Source: Bradyrhizobium jicamae (lineage in GTDB: Bacteria > Pseudomonadota > Alphaproteobacteria > Rhizobiales > Xanthobacteraceae). Taken from it: DNA of 64,000 nt. The notes under the pieces were generated by a model that searched no databases, was not told where the DNA came from, and was given only the letters and a program-made list of their open reading frames with translations. Made by a program: the position numbers and the translations under genes. This document shows positions 27,482 to 36,071 of this stretch, in pieces. Where the stretch lies: assembly GCF_018130695.1 (NCBI RefSeq), contig NZ_JAFCJX010000004.1:124001-188000 (forward strand), written 5' to 3'. Position 1 is the first letter of the stretch; the number at the start of each line of letters is the position of its first letter.

Positions 27482-28641
27482 TCGACTTTTCGGTCCCTGA
27501 GGATACGCGCCTCCTGGTCGATACCGTCCGCCGCTTCGTCGAAACGGAGGTGCAGCCGCTCGAGGACGTTGTGGAGCAGACGGCCAAGGTACCGGCCGAT
27601 GCGCTCGCGGTCACCAAAGCCAAGGCGCAGAAGCTCGGCCTTTACGCCATGAACATGCCGGCTGATGTCGGCGGCGGCGGGCTGTCTTGCGTCGAGCACT
27701 GTCTCGTCGAGGAGGAGTTCGGCAAGACCTCCGACGCGCTGATCCGCCGCGTGTTCGGCCAGGTCTATCCAATGCTGATGGCTTGCAAGGGCGATCAGGT
27801 CGAGCGCTATCTGTTGCCGACGGTGAAGGGCGACAAGATATGCGCCATGGCGATCACCGAGCCCGGCGCGGGCTCCGATGCCGCGTCGATCAGCACCACG
27901 GCCCATCTCGATGGCGACGAGTGGGTGCTCAACGGCACCAAGCATTTCATCAGCGACGGCGACATCGCCGACTACGTGATCCTGATGGCACTGACCGACA
28001 AGGACAAGCGGGCGCGCGGCGGCATCACGCTGTTCCTGGTCGATCGGGCTACGGCCGGCTTCAAGGTCGCACGCACCCAGCCGATGATGGGCCATCGCGG
28101 CTACGGCCACGCCGAGCTGTCTTTCGAGGACTGCCGCATTCCGAAGGCAGCCGTGCTCGGCGAGGTCGGCGGCGGCTTCAAGCTGATCATGCAGAGCGTG
28201 CTCCAGATCCGCCTTGCCCATATCGGCGCGCGCGCCGTCGGCATGGCGCAGCGGGCGCTGGAGATGATGCGCAAGCATGCCGGCGAGCGGCGCCAGTTCG
28301 GCCAGCTGATCGGCGACTTCCAGATGGTGCAGAAGCTGATCGCCGATTCCGCCACCGAGATATTCGGCGTCAAGATGATGGTGATGAATGCCGCCTGGGA
28401 CATCGATCAGGGAAAAGACGCGCGCGACAAGGTCTCGATGATCAAGGTTGCAGCGTCCGAGATGCAGGGCAGGGTGGTCGACCGCGCCATCCAGGTGTTC
28501 GGCGGCATGGGTTTCAGCAAGGACCTGCCGCTGGAGCGCATGTATCGCGATGCCCGCGTTACCCGCATCTATGACGGAACCTCCGAAATCCACCGCATGC
28601 TGGTTGCGCGCAGCACCATCAAGAACGGCTTGCAGCTCTAG
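27478..28641 (+). CDS. Acyl-CoA dehydrogenase (Asp at the catalytic base position)
   Basis: A 387-residue acyl-CoA dehydrogenase-fold protein, translationally coupled to the CoA-transferase. The usual C-terminal YEGT is YDGTSEIHRM here, so the base may be Asp instead of Glu, as in ACAD10/11-like enzymes. These often handle branched or 4-hydroxy acyl-CoAs. The FAD-binding region is intact (ITEPGAGSDA). It differs from the acyl-CoA dehydrogenases at 21475 and 63411. Confidence 0.92.
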   Translation: MIDFSVPEDTRLLVDTVRRFVETEVQPLEDVVEQTAKVPADALAVTKAKAQKLGLYAMNMPADVGGGGLSCVEHCLVEEEFGKTSDALIRRVFGQVYPMLMACKGDQVERYLLPTVKGDKICAMAITEPGAGSDAASISTTAHLDGDEWVLNGTKHFISDGDIADYVILMALTDKDKRARGGITLFLVDRATAGFKVARTQPMMGHRGYGHAELSFEDCRIPKAAVLGEVGGGFKLIMQSVLQIRLAHIGARAVGMAQRALEMMRKHAGERRQFGQLIGDFQMVQKLIADSATEIFGVKMMVMNAAWDIDQGKDARDKVSMIKVAASEMQGRVVDRAIQVFGGMGFSKDLPLERMYRDARVTRIYDGTSEIHRMLVARSTIKNGLQL

Positions 28642-28651
28642 GGAACGCCCG

Positions 28652-29059
28652 ATGTCTCACACACCTCTCAATCCCGGCGCCGCCTTCGCCTTCCGCAAGA
28701 CCATGACGGTTGCCGAGCAGGCGATGTTCACCGGCATCAGCGGCAATCTCGGCGGTCTCTATGTCGACGCCGTCCGCGCCAAGAAGGCGGGTGCGTCCAA
28801 CATGGTGGCCTTTGAGCTCGCGGTCGGCGGCCTCGCCACCACCTGCCTCAGCCAGCTCGGTGGTCCCACGCGGCGTATCGGCAGCATCGCGCTGAATTTT
28901 GCCGCACCCGTGATCGTCGGCGACTCCGTCGAGGCCAGGGCCGAGATCGTGGAGGTCACCGGTGACGACGCGACCTGTCGCGTCATCTGCACGCTATCTC
29001 CGTCGGGCGTTACCGTGGTGGATGGCACCGCGACGCTGGTTCCCTTTACGAAGGCCTGA
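28652..29059 (+). CDS. MaoC-like hot-dog protein lacking catalytic residues
   Basis: A 135-residue protein that aligns along its length with the MaoC protein encoded next (29063). At the catalytic positions it has N32 and Y37 (GNLGGLYVD) where the neighbour has D36 and H41 (GDFGPVHVD). It is therefore probably a structural or substrate-binding partner in a heteromeric hydratase rather than an independent enzyme. A thioesterase role is a weaker alternative. Confidence 0.85.
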   Translation: MSHTPLNPGAAFAFRKTMTVAEQAMFTGISGNLGGLYVDAVRAKKAGASNMVAFELAVGGLATTCLSQLGGPTRRIGSIALNFAAPVIVGDSVEARAEIVEVTGDDATCRVICTLSPSGVTVVDGTATLVPFTKA

Positions 29060-29062
29060 GCC

Positions 29063-29494
29063 ATGTACGAGGCAAAATCCTTCGACGATCTGAAGGTCAA
29101 CGACAGGGTCAGCCTGAGCAAGACCATCACCGAGGCGGATGGCGCGATGTACATCGCGGCCACCGGCGATTTCGGCCCGGTCCATGTCGACGAGGTCTAT
29201 GCGGGCGCCACGCGCTTCGGCCGCAGGCTTGCGCCGGGAATCATGGTTGCGGGCCTCTGCACCAGCATTTTGACCAGCGAGCTCGTGGGCACCATCGGCG
29301 TGTCGGTGGAGGACCGGTTCTGGTTCACGGGACCTGTGTTCTACGGCGACACGCTCACCTTCGACGTGTGGATTGCCGAGCAGCACGACGAGACCCGCAC
29401 CATCATCTGGGAAGCCAGCGCCCGCAACGAAGGCGGCCTCGAAGTGCTGAAGGCGCGGGCGAGCCTGAAATTCCCGCGACGGAAACCGTCATGA
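29063..29494 (+). CDS. MaoC-family acyl-CoA hydratase
   Basis: A 143-residue hot-dog hydratase with the active Asp/His pair D36 and H41 in GDFGPVHVD, followed by GRRLAPGIMVAGL. It begins three bases after its degenerate paralog and overlaps the next gene (ATGA). The likely job is hydration of an enoyl-CoA made by the upstream dehydrogenase. Confidence 0.92.
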   Translation: MYEAKSFDDLKVNDRVSLSKTITEADGAMYIAATGDFGPVHVDEVYAGATRFGRRLAPGIMVAGLCTSILTSELVGTIGVSVEDRFWFTGPVFYGDTLTFDVWIAEQHDETRTIIWEASARNEGGLEVLKARASLKFPRRKPS

Positions 29495-30444
29495 GCAAGC
29501 CGATGGAGAAACCCGATTTGCGCGGCGTCACGGTCGCGACCGTGCTGCCCTTCAGGAGCGACAGCTCGATCGACTGGGATGGCTATGCGCGCCTGCTCGA
29601 TTATTGCGCGTGCCCGGATGGAATCGCGGCGGTGTTCGTCAACGGACATGCCGGCGAGGGTGGCTCGCTCTCGGACGACGAACGGCAGGCGGTGATCGAG
29701 CGGACGCGCGGGCAAATCGGTGGCAAGCCGCTTCTGGCCGGCATCATCGCGCATTCGACCGCAGAAGCGATTCATCAGGCCCGGTTCGCCGAATCCGCCG
29801 GCGCGGATTGCGCCGTGCTGTTCCCGCCGGCCCCGCTCGGCGGCGGCGCATCGGCCACCTCGCGCGCGCCGGTGGCCTTCGTGCAGGCCGTCAGCTCCGC
29901 CATCAACATTCCCGTGTCGATCTTCCAATATCCGCTTGCGTCAGGCTTTGGCTATTCGCCGGAGACGCTGGCGAAGATCGCTGCGCTCGACAGCGTCATC
30001 GCCATCAAGGAGGGCAGTGACACCATCTTCGCCTATGACGAGAACCGGCGTGCCGTGAAGCAGGCCGATCCCACCGTCGCGATCCTGCCGTCGAACTTCA
30101 ACTGGTTCCTGCCGCAGCTCGCGATCGGCGGCGACGGTATCCTCTCCGGTCTCGTCAGCCTCGCGCCGAATCTGTTCATCGATCTCTGGCAGGCCTCGCT
30201 CATGGATGATCTCAAGGCGATGCGCGCCGTCAACGAGCGCCTCTATCCGATCGTCCGCGCGATCTACGGGCCGGCGCCGATCATGGACATGCACACGCGC
30301 ATGAAGGTCGGGCTGAAGGCGCTCGGCCTGATCCGCAACGCCGATCCGCGGCCGCCGCTGCTGCCGGTTCTGCCTGCGCTGTGCGACGCCATTGCAACGA
30401 CGGTCGGCGCGGCGCGCACGGCCGGCGACATCCGTCCGGCATGA
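29491..30444 (+). CDS. DHDPS-family protein, NGHAGE subgroup
   Basis: A 317-residue aldolase-fold protein with Schiff-base lysine K173 (AIKEGS) and Tyr Y147 (FQYP). The family's GxTGE loop is NGHAGE (51-56), so the Thr that relays a proton in DHDPS is replaced. It shares this loop and the AIKEGS segment with the protein at 33270, indicating a recent or subgroup-specific pair. It probably cleaves or hydrates a keto acid released by the pathway; the substrate is unknown. Confidence 0.88.
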   Translation: MSKPMEKPDLRGVTVATVLPFRSDSSIDWDGYARLLDYCACPDGIAAVFVNGHAGEGGSLSDDERQAVIERTRGQIGGKPLLAGIIAHSTAEAIHQARFAESAGADCAVLFPPAPLGGGASATSRAPVAFVQAVSSAINIPVSIFQYPLASGFGYSPETLAKIAALDSVIAIKEGSDTIFAYDENRRAVKQADPTVAILPSNFNWFLPQLAIGGDGILSGLVSLAPNLFIDLWQASLMDDLKAMRAVNERLYPIVRAIYGPAPIMDMHTRMKVGLKALGLIRNADPRPPLLPVLPALCDAIATTVGAARTAGDIRPA

Positions 30445-30455
30445 GGAACGAGCCG

Positions 30456-30758
30456 ATGCCGGACGCAGCCTTCATCCACATCGTGCGGGTCGACATCGAT
30501 CCCGAGCATGAGGCTGCGTTCAATGCCTGGTACGAGCAGAAGCATTTTCCTGATCTGCTCGCCTGTCCCGGCTGGCTCTCGGCAAGGCGCTTCGTCTCCA
30601 TCGGCGACGGTCCGAAATACGCGGCCATGTACGAGGTCGCGGGACGATGGGCGTTCGAGACACCGGAGTTTCTGAAGGTGAAGGGATTCGGCCCGTTCGA
30701 ATCCCTGGTGAGGAATTTCATGCGCATCCAGCTCAAGCCGATGTCGGGACCGGCCTGA
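30456..30758 (+). CDS. Small dimeric alpha-beta-barrel protein (EthD/DUF4286-like)
   Basis: A 100-residue protein with a pattern typical of small dimeric ferredoxin-fold barrels: IHIVRVDIDPEHEAAFNAWY near the start and a KHFPDLLACPGW segment. ATG 30456 has GAGGAA seven bases upstream; ATG 30441, overlapping the previous stop, would add five residues. Such proteins act as isomerases, monooxygenases or accessory factors. The role here is unclear. Confidence 0.75.
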   Translation: MPDAAFIHIVRVDIDPEHEAAFNAWYEQKHFPDLLACPGWLSARRFVSIGDGPKYAAMYEVAGRWAFETPEFLKVKGFGPFESLVRNFMRIQLKPMSGPA

Positions 30759-30884
30759 AGGGATCGATGATGATGATGCAGCCTGCCGTGTCCGAAAGAT
30801 CCGGTTGGCGGCATCCAAGAACGTTGAGGGGGAAAGCCGGGCGGGGGATTGCATCGGTCATTGGCGTCTTACTGGAGGTACAAC

Positions 30885-31721
30885 ATGTTCTCGACACTGC
30901 TTCGCTTGGGTACCGCTGCGGCACTCGTTCTCGCGTCCAATGCGGCGCACGCCGCATGCACGGCGGCGATTGCCGACGGCGATCTGATCGCGCCGGGGAA
31001 ATTGCAGCTCTCGATCAACCCGACCAATCCGCCGCAGCAATTCGTCGACAAGGACGGCCAGCTGCAGGGCCTCAACGTGGAACTCGCTGCCGAGCTCGGC
31101 AAGCGGTTGTGCCTTCCGGTCGAGCTCATTCGGATGGACTTTCCGGCGATGATCCCGGCCATGGGCGCGGGCCGTATCGACGGCATCAATACCGGCATGT
31201 TCTGGACCGAGGAACGTTCGAAGCTGATGTACATGGTGCCTTACTCCATTCAGGCCATTTCGGTCGTGGTTGCGCCGGACAGCGGCACAAAAATTGCTAC
31301 CGAGTCTGACCTGATCGGAAAAACTTCCGCGGTCGAGGTCAGCACCTACCAGATGAATTGGCTCAAGAAGCTCAGCGATGCGAACGTGGCGAAGGGCGGC
31401 CCCGCCATCGAGATGCGTACGTTCCCGACCGCGACCAACGTCGTCAGCGCACTGCTCGCGGGCCAGGTGGACAACGCGCTGCTCGTCGACAGCGTGGCGC
31501 GCGATCTCGTTGGCCGCGGCCGCGTGAAGGAAGTCTTGAGCGGGCTCGGCACGGCGCGGACCACGCTCGGTTTCCGCAGCAAGACGGTCGCCGATACGGT
31601 CGTCAAGGCACTCAACGCGATGCGGGCTGACGGCTTCTATCAAGCGCTGTTCGACAAGTTCGGCCTGACCGCCATGCCGGCCGATCAGCCGCTTGCGATC
31701 GCCGGCCCCGGTCCGGCCTGA
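30885..31721 (+). CDS. Polar amino-acid-type ABC substrate-binding protein
   Basis: A 278-residue periplasmic protein with a signal peptide (MFSTLLRLGTAAALVLASNA, cleaved near AHAA). It is the paralog of the orphan at 18478 and shares the NPPQQFVD segment. GGAGGT precedes the ATG. It is followed by one permease and one ATPase, giving a complete importer within the catabolic operon. The 126-bp gap upstream may carry an internal promoter. Confidence 0.93.
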   Translation: MFSTLLRLGTAAALVLASNAAHAACTAAIADGDLIAPGKLQLSINPTNPPQQFVDKDGQLQGLNVELAAELGKRLCLPVELIRMDFPAMIPAMGAGRIDGINTGMFWTEERSKLMYMVPYSIQAISVVVAPDSGTKIATESDLIGKTSAVEVSTYQMNWLKKLSDANVAKGGPAIEMRTFPTATNVVSALLAGQVDNALLVDSVARDLVGRGRVKEVLSGLGTARTTLGFRSKTVADTVVKALNAMRADGFYQALFDKFGLTAMPADQPLAIAGPGPA

Positions 31722-31737
31722 GATACGGAGACGACCG

Positions 31738-32469
31738 ATGAGCCATTTCAGTCCGACGGCCGCCGTCAGCTACTTCTTCAACTACTTCCTGATGAAGGGA
31801 GTGCTCGTCACCATTGGCTTGACGGTGGCGGCGGTGATCGGCGGATTGATCCTCGGCATGGGCATCGCTTTGATGCGCATGTCGTCCAATCCGGTCTTGT
31901 CTGGCTTCTCGCGCTTTTACATCTGGTTCTTCCGTGGCACGCCGCTGCTGATCCAGCTCGTGGTGATCTATAGCGGCCTGCCGCAGCTGGGGATCAAGTT
32001 CTCGGTGATCACCTGCGCGCTGGTCGGCCTGATCCTCAACGAGGCGGCCTATCTCGCCGAGATCGTGCGCAGCGGCTTCATGGCTGTCTCGGCGGGACAG
32101 CGCGAAGCTGCCTGGGCGCTCAGCCTGTCGCCCTGGGTGACGTTCCGTCGCGTCACGCTGCCGCAGGCGTTCCGGCTGATGATCCCGCCGCTCGGCAATT
32201 CCATCAACTCGCTGCTGAAGGCAACATCGCTCGCCTCGGTGATCTCGGTGGAAGAGCTCATGCGCCGCAGCGACATGCTGATGCAGGAGCATTTCCAGAT
32301 CCTCGAGGTCTATGCGGCCGCGACAGCCTATTACCTGATCCTGACCTCGGTCTGGGATGCGGTCCAGCGGCGGCTGGAGAAGCATTTTGGCCGGTCGAGC
32401 GCCGCGAAATCCAGGCGGGTCGCGGCGAGGGCGCCGGTTGCGCAAGCAAGCGTGGAGGCGCGGGCATGA
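31738..32469 (+). CDS. Amino-acid-type ABC transporter permease
   Basis: A 243-residue permease of the HisM/GlnP group with hydrophobic segments from residue 22 onwards and an EAA-type loop ([19 protein letters not shown]). A single permease gene suggests a homodimeric channel. Its stop overlaps the ATPase start. Confidence 0.92.
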   Translation: MSHFSPTAAVSYFFNYFLMKGVLVTIGLTVAAVIGGLILGMGIALMRMSSNPVLSGFSRFYIWFFRGTPLLIQLVVIYSGLPQLGIKFSVITCALVGLILNEAAYLAEIVRSGFMAVSAGQREAAWALSLSPWVTFRRVTLPQAFRLMIPPLGNSINSLLKATSLASVISVEELMRRSDMLMQEHFQILEVYAAATAYYLILTSVWDAVQRRLEKHFGRSSAAKSRRVAARAPVAQASVEARA

Positions 32470-33266
32470 GTGAAACGTCGATGAACCCGGCCGGTGGTGT
32501 CGAAGGCGCAATGGCGCAGCCGCAATTGCGTGAGGTCCCTGCGGTTCGCATGGAGGCCGTCTACAAGCACTATGGCGATTTCACCGCGTTGGATGAGGTC
32601 GATCTCAAGGTCGCCAAGGGCGAGAAGATCGTGGTCTGCGGCCCCTCCGGCTCGGGCAAGTCGACGCTCATTCGCTGTATCAACCACATCGAGAAGCACG
32701 ACGAGGGCCTGATCTATGTCAACGGCATCGAGCTCGACCATCAGCGCAAGAACATCGATGCGGTGAGGCGTGACACCGGCATGGTGTTCCAGAGCTTCAA
32801 CTTGTTCCCGCACATGACGGTGCTCGAGAACTGCATCCTGGCGCCGATGACCGTCAACGCCATGACGGAGGCGGAGGCCAAGGATCTCGCCATGCATTTC
32901 CTGACAAAAGTCCGGATTCCGGATCAGGCTGAGAAATTCCCCGGGCAGTTGTCCGGCGGCCAGCAGCAGCGCGTCGCGATCGCGCGCGCGTTGTGCATGC
33001 GGCCCAAGATCATGCTGTTCGACGAGCCGACCTCCGCGCTCGACCCTGAAATGGTCAAGGAAGTTCTGGAGACGATGAAGAAGCTCGCGGAAGAGGGCAT
33101 GACCATGCTGTGCGTGACCCACGAGATGGGTTTTGCCCGTGAGGTCGCTGACCGCATCGTGTTCATGAACGAGGGAAAGGTCGTCGAGCAGGCCGCGCCG
33201 GAGGAGTTCTTCAAGCATCCGAAGTCCGAGCGGGCGCGGACGTTCCTCGACCAGATCATTCACTAG
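32466..33266 (+). CDS. Amino-acid-type ABC transporter ATPase
   Basis: A 266-residue GlnQ/HisP-like ATPase with Walker [10 protein letters not shown] (59-67), signature [15 protein letters not shown] and Walker [13 protein letters not shown]. The N-terminal 28 or so residues are an extension before the core. It completes the importer with the two preceding genes. Confidence 0.94.
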   Translation: MSETSMNPAGGVEGAMAQPQLREVPAVRMEAVYKHYGDFTALDEVDLKVAKGEKIVVCGPSGSGKSTLIRCINHIEKHDEGLIYVNGIELDHQRKNIDAVRRDTGMVFQSFNLFPHMTVLENCILAPMTVNAMTEAEAKDLAMHFLTKVRIPDQAEKFPGQLSGGQQQRVAIARALCMRPKIMLFDEPTSALDPEMVKEVLETMKKLAEEGMTMLCVTHEMGFAREVADRIVFMNEGKVVEQAAPEEFFKHPKSERARTFLDQIIH

Positions 33267-33269
33267 CCG

Positions 33270-34208
33270 ATGTCGGCGGGGATGCGGACATTCAGCGATC
33301 GCCTGCGCGGCATCCATGCCGCGACGATCGTGCCGATGACGCCTGATTTCCAGATCGATGAATCTCAGTTGGCAACGCACCTGGCGTCGGTCGCGTCAGT
33401 GCCCGAGATCAACGGTCTTCTGGTCAACGGACACGCCGGCGAGAATTTCGTGCTGACGCTGGCCGAGAAGCGACGCGTGGTGGAGCTGGCGCGTCAGCAC
33501 GCGAAGGACTGCCTGATCGTCTCCGGCGTCAATCACGAATCCAGTCTCGAAGCCGCGCGCGAAGCGGCTGCGCTGGAGCAGGCCGGAGCCGACGGGCTCC
33601 TGGTGTTTCCTCCGAACAGCTGGGCGCTCGGTCACGCCGACGACTGTGTCATTGAGCATCACCGCCATATCCGCGATGCGACGACCGTGCCGCTGATGCT
33701 CTATGCCGCGCCGGTCGGTGCGGGCGCCATGGCCTATCCACCGCCGTTGCTGGAGCGGCTCGTCGCCGATCTGCGCTTTGTCGCGATCAAGGAGGGCAGC
33801 TGGGAGGTTGCGACTTACGAGCAGAACCTGCGGCTGATCCACAAGCTGCGGCCGGAGTTCGTCGTGCTCGGATCCGGAGACGAACATCTGCTGACGAGCT
33901 ATCTCGTCGGTTCGGCCGGTAGCCAGGTCAGCCTTGCCTGTGTGGTGCCGGAGCTTGTCGTCAGCTTATGGAGTGTTGCGCAAGCCGGCGATTGGGAGCG
34001 AGCGCGGGCCGCGCACGAGAAGCTCTATCCGCTGGCGGTCGCGATTTATCGCGATGCGCCTGGAGGACGGGCGTCGGTGCGGCTCAAGGCCTGCCTGAAG
34101 TTGCTCGGACGTCTCTCATGCGCCTCGGCCCGGCCGCCGCAGACGTCGGTGACGCCAAACGAGTTGCGGACGCTAGAGCGGGCACTGCGGCTCGCTGGTG
34201 CGCTCTAA
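33270..34208 (+). CDS. DHDPS-family protein, NGHAGE subgroup
   Basis: A 312-residue aldolase-fold protein with NGHAGE (53-58), Y145 and Schiff-base lysine K174 (AIKEGS). It is a paralog of the protein at 29491, and the two flank the importer. The start could be ATG 33270 or ATG 33282; neither has a clear ribosome site, and coupling to the ATPase stop three bases away is likely. It is the last gene of the operon. Confidence 0.88.
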   Translation: MSAGMRTFSDRLRGIHAATIVPMTPDFQIDESQLATHLASVASVPEINGLLVNGHAGENFVLTLAEKRRVVELARQHAKDCLIVSGVNHESSLEAAREAAALEQAGADGLLVFPPNSWALGHADDCVIEHHRHIRDATTVPLMLYAAPVGAGAMAYPPPLLERLVADLRFVAIKEGSWEVATYEQNLRLIHKLRPEFVVLGSGDEHLLTSYLVGSAGSQVSLACVVPELVVSLWSVAQAGDWERARAAHEKLYPLAVAIYRDAPGGRASVRLKACLKLLGRLSCASARPPQTSVTPNELRTLERALRLAGAL

Positions 34209-34254
34209 GCTGAGCGAAGCTCGTTAAGCCATTGCCGCACGTTCCCAATCCGCC

Positions 34255-35025
34255 CTACTGACCGACGATGGCGTTGATCTCCTCCTCGAGGAGAGCGCCA
34301 TAGCGTTCGATGACGCCGGGTCCGGCCTTGGCGCAGAGCAGCGTGAAGCTGAGCGCGGCGCCCGGCTTTTCTCCCGGCGTGATGATCGGCATTCCGACGC
34401 CAGCGATGCCTGGAATGAGCCCGCCCATATCCACGGCGTAGCCCCGCCGGCGGGTGTCGGCGATCAACTGCCGAACCTTTTCCTCGGTGAGATTGCGATA
34501 AGATGCATAGCGCCCGAGATTGGCGCGGATGATGTAGTCCTGCTCGTCCTCGTCGAGGAATGCAAGCATCGCGATCGAACCGGGACCGACGCCGAGAGGC
34601 ACGAAGCCGCCGATTGATCCCGTCAGCGTCGGCACGATGCATTCGCCGTCGCGCCGGTCGAGACAGACGGAATCGTGGTTGAAACGAGCCATCAGATGGG
34701 TCGTGTCACCGGTGCGCCGCCTGAGTCGGGTCAGGGCGACTTCGCAGCGGCTGATGATTCCGGGGCCGCGCGCCGCGCGCACGCCATAGATCGCCATGCG
34801 CGCACCCAACCGGTAGCGTCGTTTCTTGTCGTCGCGGGCGAGCAGCTTGTGGCCGACCAGCGTGTTGAGGATGCGGTGACAGGTGGCGGTATTGAGCCCG
34901 GAGAGCGCCGCCAATTGTTTCAGCGACAGGCCGTCGACTCCACCATCGGCGACGAGATCCAGCAGGGCGACGGTCCGGTCGAGCAGTTGGGCTCCACCGG
35001 AGGATGGCTGGGCGGTTGGACGCAT
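34255..35025 (-). CDS. IclR-family transcriptional regulator
   Basis: A 256-residue regulator with an N-terminal winged helix (residues about 14-70, LSLKQLAALSGLNTATCHRI) and an IclR effector domain. It diverges from the amine uptake and oxidase locus at 35221. A perfect 11-nt palindrome sits 7 bp upstream of its start, suggesting autoregulation and control of the importer. Confidence 0.93.
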   Translation of the reverse strand: MRPTAQPSSGGAQLLDRTVALLDLVADGGVDGLSLKQLAALSGLNTATCHRILNTLVGHKLLARDDKKRRYRLGARMAIYGVRAARGPGIISRCEVALTRLRRRTGDTTHLMARFNHDSVCLDRRDGECIVPTLTGSIGGFVPLGVGPGSIAMLAFLDEDEQDYIIRANLGRYASYRNLTEEKVRQLIADTRRRGYAVDMGGLIPGIAGVGMPIITPGEKPGAALSFTLLCAKAGPGVIERYGALLEEEINAIVGQ

Positions 35026-35031
35026 AAAATC

Positions 35032-35042
35032 TCATATTATGA
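35032..35042. promoter_or_regulatory. Candidate IclR operator
   Basis: TCATATTATGA is a perfect dyad (TCATA/TATGA around one base) located between the divergent IclR gene and the importer operon. Its position against the regulator start suggests repression. It could also simply be AT-rich promoter sequence. Confidence 0.4.
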
Positions 35043-35220
35043 AAAAACTACCGCTGACAACTTGCCTATTGAAAAAGATCAGCATCCAATGATGAAAATT
35101 AGGTCGCTCAAGAGAGATGCACATTTTTCGAGCGGCCCGATTTCTGCATTCGCACACAAGACGGCTGACGTGGCGCTGCGGCAACAGCGCGCGAAGCCGC
35201 GATTTACCCAGAGGAACAGG

Positions 35221-36051
35221 ATGACAGGCTTCAAAAGGATGATGGGCGTTTCTGCCCTCGCGCTCGCGACCGTCTTCGTTGCTGGCGCCGCGGTGGCGGG
35301 GACGCTCGATAACGTCAAGGCACGCGGCAAGCTGATCGTCGGCGTGAAGAACGACTACGTACCTTACGGCTATTTGAACGATAAGGGTGAAGTCGTCGGC
35401 TTCGAGGTCTCGCTGGCGAAGTACGTTGCCAGGGAACTCCTCGGCTCAGAGGACAAGATCGAACTCGTGCCGGTCATCGCTGCCAATCGCATCGATTTCC
35501 TGACCGCAGGCCGTATCGATGCGATCTTCGCCACACTTGGCGTTACGGCCGAGCGCGCCAAGGTCATCGACTTCACGACGGAATATGTTTCCGCCGCCGG
35601 CCCATCGGTGCTGATGGCCAAGGAGACCATAATCTCCAAGTGGGAAGAGCTGAAAGGCAAGTCGGTCTGCGGCATTCAGGGCTCCTACTACAACAAGAAG
35701 ATGACTGAGGAGTTCGGGATCACTCTCGTCGCCTTCAAGACGCAGCCGGAAGCCTATCGCGCGCTGAAGGACAATCGCTGCATCGGCTTTGTGTTCGACG
35801 ACATGACGCTTCAGCAGAAGCTCAAGGAAGCCGACTGGACAGGCTACAAGATCGCCGTTGCACCGTATGAATTCCAGCCGATGGCGGGCGGCGTGCGGAA
35901 GGACGACGCCGAGTTCCGCGAAGCCGTCGACAAGGCCATCGGCAAGGCCGAGGCCGAAGGCAAGCTGATCGCGTGGGAGACCGAGTTCGGCATGCCGCAC
36001 TCCGACTATATTGCCGCGCGGGCAAAGGCTGCTTCCGCGAAGAAGAACTGA
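35221..36051 (+). CDS. Polar amino-acid-type ABC substrate-binding protein
   Basis: A 276-residue periplasmic protein with a signal peptide (MTGFKRMMGVSALALATVFV, cleaved near AVAG) and the PBP2 start GKLIVGVKNDYVPYGYL. It belongs to a different subgroup from those at 18478 and 30885. GAGGAACAGG precedes ATG 35221. It leads the importer and amine-oxidase operon; the ligand is probably an amino acid or amine that the downstream oxidases attack. Confidence 0.93.
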   Translation: MTGFKRMMGVSALALATVFVAGAAVAGTLDNVKARGKLIVGVKNDYVPYGYLNDKGEVVGFEVSLAKYVARELLGSEDKIELVPVIAANRIDFLTAGRIDAIFATLGVTAERAKVIDFTTEYVSAAGPSVLMAKETIISKWEELKGKSVCGIQGSYYNKKMTEEFGITLVAFKTQPEAYRALKDNRCIGFVFDDMTLQQKLKEADWTGYKIAVAPYEFQPMAGGVRKDDAEFREAVDKAIGKAEAEGKLIAWETEFGMPHSDYIAARAKAASAKKN

Positions 36052-36071
36052 CGGGTACGGAGCCGCAGCCC

